From Escherichia sp. E1V33 (GTDB lineage Bacteria; Pseudomonadota; Gammaproteobacteria; Enterobacterales; Enterobacteriaceae), in assembly GCF_004211955.1 (NCBI RefSeq), contig NZ_RHJI01000003.1:59101-123100 (forward strand): DNA of 64,000 nt. Reading direction: 5' to 3'. The notes under the pieces were generated by a model. That model was not told where the DNA came from. It made no database searches and worked only from the letters and a program-made list of their open reading frames with translations. Below are positions 29,718-38,440 of this stretch, in pieces (position 1 is the first letter of the stretch; every line of letters begins with the position of its first letter). Made by a program: the position numbers and the translations under genes.

Positions 29718-30674
29718 TTACTTCCTCAACCCCGCAAACGCCGCCCGAATCTCTTCCTCCGGCAACTGAATCCCGATAAACACCATTGTGCTATGCGGTT
29801 TTTCATCGCCCCACGGGCGGTCCCAGTCGGCGCTGTAGAGGCGCTGGACGCCCTGGAACAGCAGGCGGTTAGGTTCGCCGTCAATCCACAGCATCCCTTT
29901 GTAACGCAGCAGTTTATCTGCCGATTCCAGAAGCAGGTTTTCCATCACCCGGGAAACTTCGCTGATATCTACCGGGTAATCCAGTTCCACCACAATCGAC
30001 GAAATATCGTTTTGTTTATCCGCGATAAAGTGGAAACGCGGTTTGGTGCTGACGACGTTCTCTTCCAGCATAAAACCGTTGGTGTTGAACAGCAGGCCCA
30101 GGTCGATGTCGCCGTGGGTGACGGTGTAGACCGGTGCACGGGCGTTGATGCGCGCCAGGCGTTCACGCAGTTTTTCTGCTTCGCCTGCGACGTCGGTTTT
30201 GGTCAGCAGAATACGGTCGGCGTAGCCAACCTGGGACTGGGCGATGGTGAACTGGTTCATCTGCTCGTCGGCATGTACCGCATCCACCAGCGCAATCACA
30301 CCGTCCAGCAGGTAACGCTGGCATAAAATCTCATGGGAGAAAAAGGTCTGAATAATCGGGCCGGGATCGGCCACGCCGGTGCATTCAATGACCAGACGGT
30401 CAAACTGAATATTGCCCTTGTCGAGATTATCCAGCAGGTCGAGTAGTGCGTCTTCCAGCTCGTTGGAGCGCGAACAGCAGATGCAGCCGTTGGTCAGCGT
30501 TTTGATCTGCGTGGCGCGGTCGCCAATTAGTTGATCATCAACGGAGACTTCGCCGAATTCGTTTTCAATCACGGCAATCTTGTAGCCGTGTTGTTCGTTA
30601 AGAATATGGCGCAGCAGGGTGGTTTTTCCCGCGCCTAAAAAACCGGTGAGTAGGGTAACTGCAATCGGGTTCAT
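29718..30674 (-). CDS. yjiA: COG0523 metal-binding GTPase YjiA
   Basis: From MNPIAVTLLTGFLGAGKTTL, a 318-residue P-loop GTPase of the G3E/COG0523 family (CobW-like). Walker A is GFLGAGKTT at residues 11-19; the metal-binding CxCC motif is in NGCICCSRSNE near residue 64; the base motif LTKTD is near 157. YjiA binds Zn, Co or Ni and hydrolyses GTP; it is thought to be a metallochaperone. The frame extends 28 codons upstream through yjiX and was not used. It overlaps the 3' end of yjiX by a reading-frame change, so the two are coupled. Confidence 0.96.
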   Translation of the reverse strand: MNPIAVTLLTGFLGAGKTTLLRHILNEQHGYKIAVIENEFGEVSVDDQLIGDRATQIKTLTNGCICCSRSNELEDALLDLLDNLDKGNIQFDRLVIECTGVADPGPIIQTFFSHEILCQRYLLDGVIALVDAVHADEQMNQFTIAQSQVGYADRILLTKTDVAGEAEKLRERLARINARAPVYTVTHGDIDLGLLFNTNGFMLEENVVSTKPRFHFIADKQNDISSIVVELDYPVDISEVSRVMENLLLESADKLLRYKGMLWIDGEPNRLLFQGVQRLYSADWDRPWGDEKPHSTMVFIGIQLPEEEIRAAFAGLRK

Positions 30675-30684
30675 GCTCTCTCCA

Positions 30685-30888
30685 TTAACAACAGCGCATA
30701 CCGCCTTTACCATCGCCGCCGTAGCGCGCGTTCTGGCGTTCGCGGAAGAATTCTTCATAGCTCATGTACGGCTTGTCGGGATGGTTGGTCTTCATATGCT
30801 CGACGTAGTTGTCGTAGTCTGGAATGCCAATCAACATCTTTGCCGCCTGGCCGAGATATTTTTTTGCCTGTCCTAAGTTACCAAACAT
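30685..30888 (-). CDS. yjiX: YbdD/YjiX family small protein
   Basis: A 67-residue protein ([20 protein letters not shown], with DYDNYVEHM and [18 protein letters not shown] following). The family always accompanies CstA-type transporters, and here it sits between btsT and yjiA on the same strand. A function in transporter control or metal handling has been suggested but is unknown. A terminator hairpin separates it from btsT, so expression may be by partial read-through. Confidence 0.94.
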
Positions 30889-30909
30889 AGTTCACTCTGA
30901 TAAGAACAA

Positions 30910-30929
30910 AGCCCCGCCGAAGCGGGGCT
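30910..30929 (-). terminator. Intrinsic terminator after btsT
   Basis: On the minus strand AGCCCCGC-TTCG-GCGGGGCT is followed by TTGTTCTT. This is an 8-bp GC stem closed by a stable TTCG tetraloop, nine bases beyond the btsT stop. Confidence 0.85.
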
Positions 30930-30937
30930 AAACACGG

Positions 30938-33088
30938 TTAGTGGTGCGAAGAGATCTTCACGCCGCCTTCCGGGATTGGAACGTACGGTGTTTCTTTGTC
31001 AGTACGTTTGTCGCTGTTACGCACCGCAAGCCAGGTTTTGAAACCGTAGAAGATGATGCTGTACACCACAATCAGGAACAGAATACTCAGGCCTGCGTTG
31101 GTGTAGTTGTTCACAACGATGTGGTTCATGTTGGCAATCTGCTGCGCCGTCAGGTCAGTACCGTTAGCAATCTTCTCTTTGTACTGGCTTGCCATGTAGA
31201 AGAAGCCTTCCATCTGCGGGTTGGTGCTGAACAGTTTCAGACCCAGCGCCCAGGTGGTGCAGATAAGCAGCCATACAGCCGGAACAACAGTTACCCAGAT
31301 GTATTGGGTGCGCTTCATCTTAATCAGCACAACGGTGCCCAGTACCAGCGCTACGGCTGCCAGCATCTGGTTGGAGATACCGAACAGCGGCCATAGGCTC
31401 TTAACGCCGCCCAGCGGATCGACCACGCCCTGATACAGCAGGTAGCCCCACAGACCCACACAGCCCGCAGTACCGATGATACCGGCAACCAGAGAGTCGG
31501 TTTTTTTCAGGAACGGGATGAAGTTACCCAGCAGGTCTTGCAACATAAAGCGGCCAGAACGGGTACCCGCATCCAGCGCGGTCAGGATGAACAGTGCTTC
31601 GAACAGAATACCGAAGTGATACCAGAAGCCCATGTCAGCCATCGGCAGCACTTTGTGGAACACGTGAGCGATACCTACCGCCAGCGTCGGCGCACCACCT
31701 GCACGGTTCAGGACAGAAGGCTCACCAATGTCTTTCGCGGTTTGCAGGATCTGCTCTGGCGAAATCACGAAGCCCCAGGAGCTGACGGTCGCTGCCGCGT
31801 GTGCGGTAACGTCTTTCAGCTGCGCCATGATGATCGGCGCGTTCTCGCCACCCATTTCATGCAGGTTAGGCATGGTGATGCCAAGGCCCGCAGGCGGGGT
31901 ATTCATCGCGAAGTAAAGACCCGGTTCGATGATGGACGCAGCAACCAGCGCCATAATCGCCACGAAGGACTCCATCAGCATTGCGCCGTAGCCAATGAAA
32001 CGCGCGTCGGTTTCGTTAGCCAGCAGTTTCGGCGTTGTACCGGAAGAGATCAGCGCGTGGAAGCCAGATACCGCACCACAGGCGATGGTGATGAACAGGA
32101 ACGGGAACAGAGCGCCTTTCCACAGCGGGCCAGTACCGTCAATGTACTGGGTCATCGCAGGCATTTTCAGTTCCGGGTTCAGCACCACGATACCCAGCGC
32201 CAGGCCGACGATAACGCCGATTTTCAGGAAGGTTGCCAGATAGTCGCGCGGTGCGAGGATCAGCCACACCGGCAGCAGCGCGGAAACAAACGCATAGCCA
32301 ATCAGCGCGAAGGTAATGGTGGTGTCTTTAAAGGTCAGTGCCGGACCCCAGTACGGATCGTGAGCAATCACGCCACCGAAGTAGATAGAGGCAACCAGCA
32401 GCACGATACCAATGACAGAGACTTCACCCACACGCCCCGGACGGATAAAGCGCATGTAGATACCCATAAACAGCGCAATTGGTACGGTTGAGCAAACGGT
32501 GAAGACACCCCACGGACTTTCGGCCAGGGCTTTAACCACAATCAGCGCCAGAACGGCGAGGATGATGATCATGATTAAGAAACAGCCAAACAGCGCGATA
32601 GTCCCCGGTACTGGTCCCATCTCTTCTTTGATCATCTCACCGAGAGATGCGCCGTTACGGCGAGAGGAGATAAACAGCACCATAAAGTCCTGAACCGCAC
32701 CGGCCAGCACTACCCCCGCCAGCAGCCACAGTGTGCCAGGCAGGTAGCCCATCTGCGCGGCGAGAACCGGACCAACCAGCGGACCAGCACCGGCGATAGC
32801 GGCGAAGTGGTGACCAAACAACACGTAACGGTTGGTCGGAACGTAGTTCAGACCGTCGTTGTTAATAACCGCAGGCGTCGCGCGCGTGGGGTCGAGTTTC
32901 ATCACCTTCTGGGCGATATACAAACTGTAGTAGCGATACGCCACCAGATACACCGACACAGAGGCGACCACGATCCACAGGGCGCTGACGTGCTCCCCCC
33001 GACGTAATGCAACTACCGCGAGGCAGAATGCACCGATGATTCCGAGAATCACCCAGGGTATGTGCTTGAATAGTTTTTTCGTATCCAT
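30938..33088 (-). CDS. btsT: Pyruvate/H+ symporter BtsT (CstA family)
   Basis: From MDTKKLFKHIPWVILGIIGA, a 716-residue multi-pass inner-membrane transporter of the CstA family. It takes up pyruvate with protons and is induced by the BtsS/BtsR two-component system during pyruvate release. Family signatures include LFGHHFAAIAGAGPLVGPV near residue 90 and CGAVSGFHALISSGTTPKLL near 340. The start at 33088 matches the known protein; the frame extends five codons further. Upstream lie a large folded leader and a CRP-like site. In K-12 tsr follows upstream of btsT; here ~16 kb are inserted. Confidence 0.97.
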   Translation of the reverse strand: MDTKKLFKHIPWVILGIIGAFCLAVVALRRGEHVSALWIVVASVSVYLVAYRYYSLYIAQKVMKLDPTRATPAVINNDGLNYVPTNRYVLFGHHFAAIAGAGPLVGPVLAAQMGYLPGTLWLLAGVVLAGAVQDFMVLFISSRRNGASLGEMIKEEMGPVPGTIALFGCFLIMIIILAVLALIVVKALAESPWGVFTVCSTVPIALFMGIYMRFIRPGRVGEVSVIGIVLLVASIYFGGVIAHDPYWGPALTFKDTTITFALIGYAFVSALLPVWLILAPRDYLATFLKIGVIVGLALGIVVLNPELKMPAMTQYIDGTGPLWKGALFPFLFITIACGAVSGFHALISSGTTPKLLANETDARFIGYGAMLMESFVAIMALVAASIIEPGLYFAMNTPPAGLGITMPNLHEMGGENAPIIMAQLKDVTAHAAATVSSWGFVISPEQILQTAKDIGEPSVLNRAGGAPTLAVGIAHVFHKVLPMADMGFWYHFGILFEALFILTALDAGTRSGRFMLQDLLGNFIPFLKKTDSLVAGIIGTAGCVGLWGYLLYQGVVDPLGGVKSLWPLFGISNQMLAAVALVLGTVVLIKMKRTQYIWVTVVPAVWLLICTTWALGLKLFSTNPQMEGFFYMASQYKEKIANGTDLTAQQIANMNHIVVNNYTNAGLSILFLIVVYSIIFYGFKTWLAVRNSDKRTDKETPYVPIPEGGVKISSHH

Positions 33089-33133
33089 AGTAAAACCTGG
33101 CATTTTACTCGTCGTCTTTTGGCTTACAGGTGC

Positions 33134-33201
33134 GGCAGCTGCGTTCGTTCACCCCTGTCACTTACTGTTGTAAGCTCCCGGGGATTCACTCACTTGCTGC
33201 C
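33134..33201 (-). promoter_or_regulatory. Nested hairpin in the btsT leader
   Basis: Between the btsT start and its promoter region, three pairs of arms nest: GGCAGC (33134-33139) with GCTGCC (33196-33201), ACCCC with GGGGA, and CTTAC (33161-33165) with GTAAG (33170-33174) around a TGTT loop. A similar leader sequence is, as I recall, repeated before other enterobacterial genes. Its role is unknown. Confidence 0.5.
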
Positions 33202-33423
33202 TTCCTGCAAACCAAAATCCATAGAGTAATTTGTTAATCATAGGCCGAAGCCGTTCTAGGTTTGCGTTGCGTTTGAGGAGGTAAATTGACCGCTATCCTG
33301 CAGTGATGTTGCCAGAGATACGCGCGCGTAAAGTAAGGTAAATAACTGAGTGGTTATATTAGGGATGTAAGCGGTCAGGAATGGCGGTGAGCGGTTGGGC
33401 AAGAATTATTCATCGGGTTAATA

Positions 33424-33439
33424 TGTGATTGAGATCACG
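33424..33439. promoter_or_regulatory. CRP-like site upstream of btsT
   Basis: TGTGATTGAGATCACG matches the CRP consensus TGTGA-N6-TCACA at nine of ten key bases. It lies ~340 bases upstream of btsT. cAMP-CRP control fits a carbon-source transporter. Confidence 0.7.
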
Positions 33440-33487
33440 AAATTTTTTTGCCTGGATAGGTTTCCCGTTTGCGCCTCAATAATTGCC

Positions 33488-33572
33488 AGGTGCGCTACGT
33501 TTATCTGGCCTGGATAGATTCTGCAATGTATTGAATTTGTAAGATTTACCAGACCAGATAAGCCCTTAACGC
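33488..33572. repeat. Degenerate BIME-like repeat at the left edge of the inserted block
   Basis: The halves TGCGCTACGTTTATCTGGCC and CCAGACCAGATAAGCCCTTA face each other with an AT-rich spacer (TGTATTGAATTTGTAAG). This is the same layout as the element at 22344-22443. It sits exactly between the backbone btsT leader and the first gene of the insert. Confidence 0.6.
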
Positions 33573-33590
33573 CAAATTATTATCAGGGAT

Positions 33591-34856
33591 TTAATGTGGC
33601 GAAGGTGGCTGTTGCGCCAGGGCAATTAACGTTTCGCTGCGAGAGGGGGAAAGGGGTTCTCGCGGTTCCGGTAATGGCCAGCCGTACAACCATCGTGCGG
33701 TAGCGGCGCAGGTTCTCCCCTGACAGGCTCCCATCCCGCAGCGGGTTGTTAATTTTGCCTGCTGCCAGCTTTGTGCTTGCTCTGCATCGCCACAGCGAAT
33801 GTCTTCGCAACGGCAAAGCAGCGTTTCCGGTGTCGCAACGCGCTTGAGACTGTCGGGCAGGGCAAAGGTTTTATGAAGTGCAAGGGCGAAGCGCTGCCAC
33901 CCGGCGCGTTTTTGTTGCAGAAACTTTGTTTCATGGGCGCGATCAGCCGCACAAAGACCGGCTATCTCACCTTCTATCAACGCCAGTTCGCTACCACCAA
34001 ATCCAGTACATTCTCCGGCTGCATAGATGTTTTTCACCGAGGTTCGCTGCAGTTCATCCACCTGCACGGCATCGTTGCTTATGGCACAACTGAAGAACAA
34101 TCCAGGTTCAAGATTAGGCACCAGACCATAGCCAATAGCCAATTTGTCGCATGGCAGTGTGATTTTCCTACCTTTGTGTCGAAGGGTGACAGCACGTAAT
34201 GTGGCGTCGCCGTGAGCAGCGATAACCTGGCTTGCACTGAGATAACGACGAGGAAATAGTGTGGCCAGTTGGCGCAGCTTAGCCGGCCAACGCCATAGCC
34301 CGAGGCCAAAGCGCAATAGCGTTGCGCGAGGGGCTTGTTCCACAATCGCCACCACTTCGCCTCCGGCACGGCGAACGGTGTCAGCAACGGCCAGTAATAG
34401 TGGCCCGCTTCCGGCAATAACCACTTTTTGATTTGCCATGGGCAGCCCCTGTTTCACTTGTGCCTGTAGCCCACCTGCGCCACTGACACCGGGAAGCGTC
34501 CAGCCTGGAAACGGTAATGCAAGTTCACGTGCGCCGCAGCAGAGAATCAGCTTATTCCAGCTTACTGTGCCGTAGTCTTCTGCGGTTTCGAACAATAGAC
34601 AGTTTTCGCTGCGGCGGGCGATTAACCTGGCCCCGTTGAGTACACGAATCCGCGATTCGTGGGCAACGGCAGCACGGTAATGGCGGGCCAGTGGAGGAAG
34701 CTGACTTTGTGGGCCATCGCGCCAGATTTGACCGCCAGGAAGCGGATTATCATCAAGGATGATGACCTGCTTATCGCACTTTGCTGCGGCCAGAGCAGCT
34801 GATAGTCCCGCTGGGCCTGCGCCGAGAATTAAAATGTCACACTGTAAGGTCTGCAT
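33591..34856 (-). CDS. D-hydroxyproline dehydrogenase, NAD(P)/FAD-binding subunit with BFD [2Fe-2S] domain
   Basis: From MQTLQCDILILGAGPAGLSA, a 421-residue pyridine-nucleotide-disulfide oxidoreductase-fold protein. The first dinucleotide site is at residues 8-13 and a second (KVVIAGSGPLL) near 146. The C-terminal region has a BFD-like four-cysteine cluster (LLCRCEDI... and RCGMGACQGRTC). This is the A subunit of the HcnABC/opine-oxidase family, which includes the multi-subunit cis-4-hydroxy-D-proline dehydrogenases. Start 34856 follows AAAGGAG and overlaps the 2Fe-2S subunit gene by 20 bases. The frame extends 22 codons upstream but lies inside that gene. It is last in a four-gene operon with the epimerase first. 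Confidence 0.85.
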   Translation of the reverse strand: MQTLQCDILILGAGPAGLSAALAAAKCDKQVIILDDNPLPGGQIWRDGPQSQLPPLARHYRAAVAHESRIRVLNGARLIARRSENCLLFETAEDYGTVSWNKLILCCGARELALPFPGWTLPGVSGAGGLQAQVKQGLPMANQKVVIAGSGPLLLAVADTVRRAGGEVVAIVEQAPRATLLRFGLGLWRWPAKLRQLATLFPRRYLSASQVIAAHGDATLRAVTLRHKGRKITLPCDKLAIGYGLVPNLEPGLFFSCAISNDAVQVDELQRTSVKNIYAAGECTGFGGSELALIEGEIAGLCAADRAHETKFLQQKRAGWQRFALALHKTFALPDSLKRVATPETLLCRCEDIRCGDAEQAQSWQQAKLTTRCGMGACQGRTCAATARWLYGWPLPEPREPLSPSRSETLIALAQQPPSPH

Positions 34857-35100
34857 ATCCGCTCCTTTCAATCTGCATATCTGGCTGGCAAAGGGTCTGA
34901 CAACCGGGTACCCGACGACCATTAACGCTCACCCGACACTCCTGGCAAACGCCCATGCCGCAGAAGGGTGTACGTGGTTGCCCGCTCACTGAAAGGCGCG
35001 TAATGGGGTTATCAGTTAAGGCCAGCGCCGCCGCCACGCTAATCCCTGTCGGGACAAACCAGGGCTGTCCGGCAATAAAAATTCGAATGGTGCCACTCAT
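34837..35100 (-). CDS. D-hydroxyproline dehydrogenase, small [2Fe-2S] subunit
   Basis: An 87-residue ferredoxin-like (Fer2_4) protein. Cysteines C47, C52, C55 and C67 (PFCGMGVCQECRVSVNGRRV) form the plant-type [2Fe-2S] ligand set CX4CX2CX11C. Such small subunits (HcnA, gamma subunit) relay electrons in the HcnABC-type dehydrogenases. It overlaps the beta-subunit gene by four bases (ATGA) and the alpha-subunit gene by 20. This tight coupling supports a single heterotrimeric enzyme. Confidence 0.86.
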   Translation of the reverse strand: MSGTIRIFIAGQPWFVPTGISVAAALALTDNPITRLSVSGQPRTPFCGMGVCQECRVSVNGRRVPGCQTLCQPDMQIERSGYADLTV

Positions 35101-36206
35101 GCGCTGGCCTCCAGGGAGATAAGTCTGGCGGGTAGCCAGGGGGCAGTAGATACGAGGCTGCGTTCACCCAGCAACTGTGCGGCCAACAGCGACGCGCTGG
35201 CGGGGGCAGTGGTCACGCCAAGTCCTTCATGGCCAAGAGCCAGCCAGACGCCAGCACGGGAAGGATGCGGGCCGAGAAGGGGATTGCCATCCTGCGAGGC
35301 GGCGCGAAAACCGCTCCAGCAACGAATAATATTGAGCGTAGCCAGAGAAGGCAGAAAGTGTTGCGCTCTGGATAGCATTGCGGCCAGGAGTGGAAGGTCC
35401 AGCTCGCGATCCTGGTTATCGAACTGACGTGAAGAGCCAATCAGCAGTTGGCCGGTGGGGCGAGGCTGCACATTAAAGGCCACAGATGTGCCGCCGCTGT
35501 GAGCACTGGCGCCGTAACCAAGTTCAACCAGTTGGTGATTGACCAGTGGACCATAGCGATCAGTAATCGCCAGTTGGCCTTTCTTCGCGCGCAGCCATGG
35601 CTCCGCCAGTAATGTATTGGCCCCCAGACCACAGGCGACGACGATCGCCTCGGCGCGTACTTGGCGACCGCTCTGTAATGTCACTGTTGGTTCTTCCAGA
35701 CGAATGGCGGGATCAACCAGATGTGTCAGCTTATCGCCCGCATTGGCAATAAACCAACGGGCAACGTTTGGGGCATAGACGATGCCATCGCCCGGCACCC
35801 ATAACCCGCCGGATAGCCCCGGGCGTAGCATAACTTCTCGCTCGGCCAATTGTGCGATGCTTTGCATTTCGCTGTTTACTTTCTGCGATGCCAGACGTCG
35901 CTGCTTCTCTCGGGCAATTTCCAGTTCTTCTGGTGTTTCCGCCAGCCACAATGTGCCACAGCCGCGCCAGGCACAGCTTTCCGGTAACTGAGGCGTCAAC
36001 GTGCGCCACAGTTCCAGCGACCAGGCAGAGAGCGTCAGTTCTGCGGGATCATCATCCATACAGACCAGATGCCCCATTCCTGCAGCTGTAGCTCCGGCTC
36101 GGCCGTCGTCAATTAACGTGACTCTCACCCCACGTTTTGCCAGTTGCCATGCGCAGGCGGCCCCGATGATGCCTGCGCCGATGACAATGACCTCCGTGCT
36201 GTTCAC
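35097..36206 (-). CDS. D-hydroxyproline dehydrogenase, catalytic FAD subunit (DAO family)
   Basis: A 369-residue D-amino-acid-oxidase-fold flavoprotein. The FAD site [20 protein letters not shown] is at residues 6-25 and the C-terminal flavin motif [14 protein letters not shown] near 330. In this family (HcnC, OoxB, LhpB-type beta subunits) this chain oxidises the amino acid. With the epimerase upstream (four-base overlap) the likely substrate is cis-4-hydroxy-D-proline, giving 1-pyrroline-4-hydroxy-2-carboxylate. D-proline is a possible second substrate. Electrons leave through the Fe-S subunits, probably to the respiratory chain. Confidence 0.86.
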   Translation of the reverse strand: MNSTEVIVIGAGIIGAACAWQLAKRGVRVTLIDDGRAGATAAGMGHLVCMDDDPAELTLSAWSLELWRTLTPQLPESCAWRGCGTLWLAETPEELEIAREKQRRLASQKVNSEMQSIAQLAEREVMLRPGLSGGLWVPGDGIVYAPNVARWFIANAGDKLTHLVDPAIRLEEPTVTLQSGRQVRAEAIVVACGLGANTLLAEPWLRAKKGQLAITDRYGPLVNHQLVELGYGASAHSGGTSVAFNVQPRPTGQLLIGSSRQFDNQDRELDLPLLAAMLSRAQHFLPSLATLNIIRCWSGFRAASQDGNPLLGPHPSRAGVWLALGHEGLGVTTAPASASLLAAQLLGERSLVSTAPWLPARLISLEASA

Positions 36207-37150
36207 AGGCTAATCCCCCAGCAGAAGGGATCGTCCGGATTAAGGAGCAGGCGATTGTCGCCGCATACCCAGGCTTCTCCACGAATGGTGGGGATAATCT
36301 TCTCGCCATGGCGGGTATAGTGAGCCGTAAACTGGCTACCAATAATACTGGCCTGGCGCCAGATATCGCCGGGGGCGAGTTTTCCGTCCTCTGCCAGACA
36401 GGCCAACTTGGCGCTGGTGCCTGTGCCACAGGGAGAACGATCCCACGCTTTGCCTGGGCAAAGGACGAAGCTACGGCTATCCGCCTGATCGTCATCGGCA
36501 AAAAGTTCGATATGATCGATAATGCCACCATTTTCACCGACGATCCCCGCATTATCGAGTCCTTCCCGTACCGCCCAGGCGTATTCAGTTAACTGCGGGA
36601 TTTGTTCCGGCACAATATCAAATGGATGATCATTAATAAGAAAAAACCAGTTGCCACCCCAGGCGATATCACCTGTAACTGTACCCACCGCCGTTTCCAC
36701 ACTTACCTGTTTTTGCCAGCGCCAGGCCGGAACGTTTTCAACTGACACACTGCCATCGTCATGCAATGTGGCGTTTACATCTCCAACAGGGGTTTCAATG
36801 CGGTGAACGCCTGGTTTAATACGACCTAACCAGGCCAGTGAAGCAACAAGCCCGATAGTGCCGTGCCCACACATATTCAGGTATCCGGCATTATTGAAAA
36901 AGATGACACCCGCCGTGGCATGAGGGGAAACCGGCTCACACAGTAGCGCGCCGACCAGCACGTCGTTGCCGCGTGGCTCAAGAATTATGGCTTTGCGCCA
37001 ACTGTAAAATTCCCGGGCAAAACGTTCGCGCCGTTCGGCCATGCTGCCGCTACCGAGATCGGGAAAGCCATCAATAATCAACCGGGTCGGCTCGCCTCCG
37101 GTATGGGAGTCGATAGCCCTGAGTTCAGTGATTTGGTGAGGAACATGCAT
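36203..37150 (-). CDS. 4-hydroxyproline 2-epimerase (proline racemase family)
   Basis: A 315-residue proline-racemase-fold enzyme. Both catalytic cysteines are present: C94 in [10 protein letters not shown] and C241 in [11 protein letters not shown]. The two-cysteine form marks racemases/epimerases; trans-3-hydroxyproline dehydratases replace the first with threonine. [10 protein letters not shown] at the N-terminus is typical of the hydroxyproline 2-epimerases. It interconverts trans-4-hydroxy-L-proline and cis-4-hydroxy-D-proline. It is the first gene of a four-gene operon with the dehydrogenase subunits and divergent from the PAS-AraC regulator. Confidence 0.92.
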   Translation of the reverse strand: MHVPHQITELRAIDSHTGGEPTRLIIDGFPDLGSGSMAERRERFAREFYSWRKAIILEPRGNDVLVGALLCEPVSPHATAGVIFFNNAGYLNMCGHGTIGLVASLAWLGRIKPGVHRIETPVGDVNATLHDDGSVSVENVPAWRWQKQVSVETAVGTVTGDIAWGGNWFFLINDHPFDIVPEQIPQLTEYAWAVREGLDNAGIVGENGGIIDHIELFADDDQADSRSFVLCPGKAWDRSPCGTGTSAKLACLAEDGKLAPGDIWRQASIIGSQFTAHYTRHGEKIIPTIRGEAWVCGDNRLLLNPDDPFCWGISL

Positions 37151-37461
37151 GCTCTGGCTCCATGTGGTTAACGAAATGTTTCTAAATGCTGGCGTAATTG
37201 CAACTTTATCGCTTGAAGGGTTTCTGCAAGGGAAATGACGAAATCAGCACAGTGAATTATTTCGCGACACCAGGAGTTGTCATATTTTTTTAATATTAAT
37301 CATCTTGTTAGTGATGTGTTAGACCAAGAACAAGCGTTCGTCAGTAGTGAGAGCAACGGAAAGTGGAAATACACGGAAGGATCGCAAAATGCGCTTTCAG
37401 TACTTGTCATGTTAACTAAAGGTTAATAAACATTCATCCTCAATCGCTATGAGGAACAGCT
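37151..37461. promoter_or_regulatory. Divergent promoter region between epimerase operon and AraC-type regulator
   Basis: About 310 bases without a gene, AT-rich in the middle (37275-37320). It must carry promoters for both directions. No repeat strong enough to name as an operator was found. Confidence 0.5.
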
Positions 37462-38289
37462 ATGTCCAGCATATGTCATCAGACTATTGAGTTTTCCCCT
37501 TGTGAAGAAACTGCGCTGGCCGTTGATGAACTTAGTCAGATTTGCGAGGGGCTGGCGCGGCAGCGTCCACAAAATATTCAGGCATTGTTAAATGCACTGG
37601 CGCTGATTGCGCCACTTCTTAACGCCATTCCTAATGTGGTGTTTTTTATTAAGGATGTGCAGGCTCGTTATCTGTTAGTCAATATGACGTTAGCACGACG
37701 CTGCGGGTTTAAAAATGTGACATCGCTACTGGGGAAGACATCGGCAGATGTTTTCCCTTCTGCATTGGGACGAGGATATACCGAACAGGATCTGCGTGTG
37801 CTACGCGAAGGGGTTGCGTTACGTGATCAGCTGGAGATGCATCTCTATAACGGTCGCGAACGCGGCTGGTGTCTGACGCAGAAACTGGCACTGCGCGATA
37901 TGCAGGGGCGTGTGATCGGAATGGCGGGGATCTCACATGATCTCCAGGAAGCACATGCGCGTCATCCAGCCTGGCAACGCCTGGCGATCATCGATGAGCA
38001 CATTCGCAATCACTACTACCGTGCGATCTCTATGGAAGAGTTGACTGAAATGAGCGGAATGTCTGTGGCGCAAATTGAACGCTACTGTAAGCGGATTTTT
38101 CACCTGACGCCTCGTCAGATGATCCACAAAGTTCGACTGGAAAAGGCCACCGAGTTACTTGCCGGAACTACGCCGATTACCGATATCGCTTTGCAGTGCG
38201 GTTATACCGACCACAGTGCGTTCAGCCGTCAATTTAAGGCGATGACAGGCTCAACTCCGCGTGATTTTCGGATGACGTTGGTGGGGTAA
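37462..38289 (+). CDS. PAS-domain AraC-family regulator
   Basis: A 275-residue protein. Residues ~45-160 form a PAS domain (NVVFFIKDVQARYLLVNMT, then GKTSADVFP and MAGISHDLQEAH). Residues ~175-275 are an AraC DNA-binding domain with two helix-turn-helices (MEELTEMSGMSVAQIERYCK; ITDIALQCGYTDHSAFSRQF). It stands between, and divergent from, the epimerase/dehydrogenase operon and just before the deaminase operon. It is therefore the probable activator of both in response to hydroxyproline or a pathway intermediate. A PAS sensor on an AraC regulator suggests a small ligand bound in the PAS pocket. Confidence 0.86.
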   Translation: MSSICHQTIEFSPCEETALAVDELSQICEGLARQRPQNIQALLNALALIAPLLNAIPNVVFFIKDVQARYLLVNMTLARRCGFKNVTSLLGKTSADVFPSALGRGYTEQDLRVLREGVALRDQLEMHLYNGRERGWCLTQKLALRDMQGRVIGMAGISHDLQEAHARHPAWQRLAIIDEHIRNHYYRAISMEELTEMSGMSVAQIERYCKRIFHLTPRQMIHKVRLEKATELLAGTTPITDIALQCGYTDHSAFSRQFKAMTGSTPRDFRMTLVG

Positions 38290-38440
38290 TACGACAAATC
38301 ACAACTGGGCATTGTGCTAATTTCGTCATCCTGGGGAAAGAAAATCGACAAGCCGCTAGCGCAAGGAGAGGTCAATCTGTTAATGAAAATTCACTTTTAA
38401 TTCACATTAACGCAACAGGTTGACAATAAGGAAACCAAAG

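Noticed and set aside
31538..32491. 317-codon open frame on the plus strand opposite btsT
   Set aside because: Arginine- and histidine-rich translation typical of reverse-strand shadows; btsT is unmistakable on the other strand.
33591..36206. Operon considered as hydrogen cyanide synthase (hcnABC) or opine oxidase
   Set aside because: Subunit layout is the same, but coupling to a two-cysteine hydroxyproline epimerase and the divergent deaminase/semialdehyde dehydrogenase operon favours hydroxyproline oxidation.
37186..37202. Possible sigma-54 promoter (CTGGCGTAATTGCAA) upstream of the epimerase gene
   Set aside because: The GG to GC spacing is seven bases instead of the required ten.
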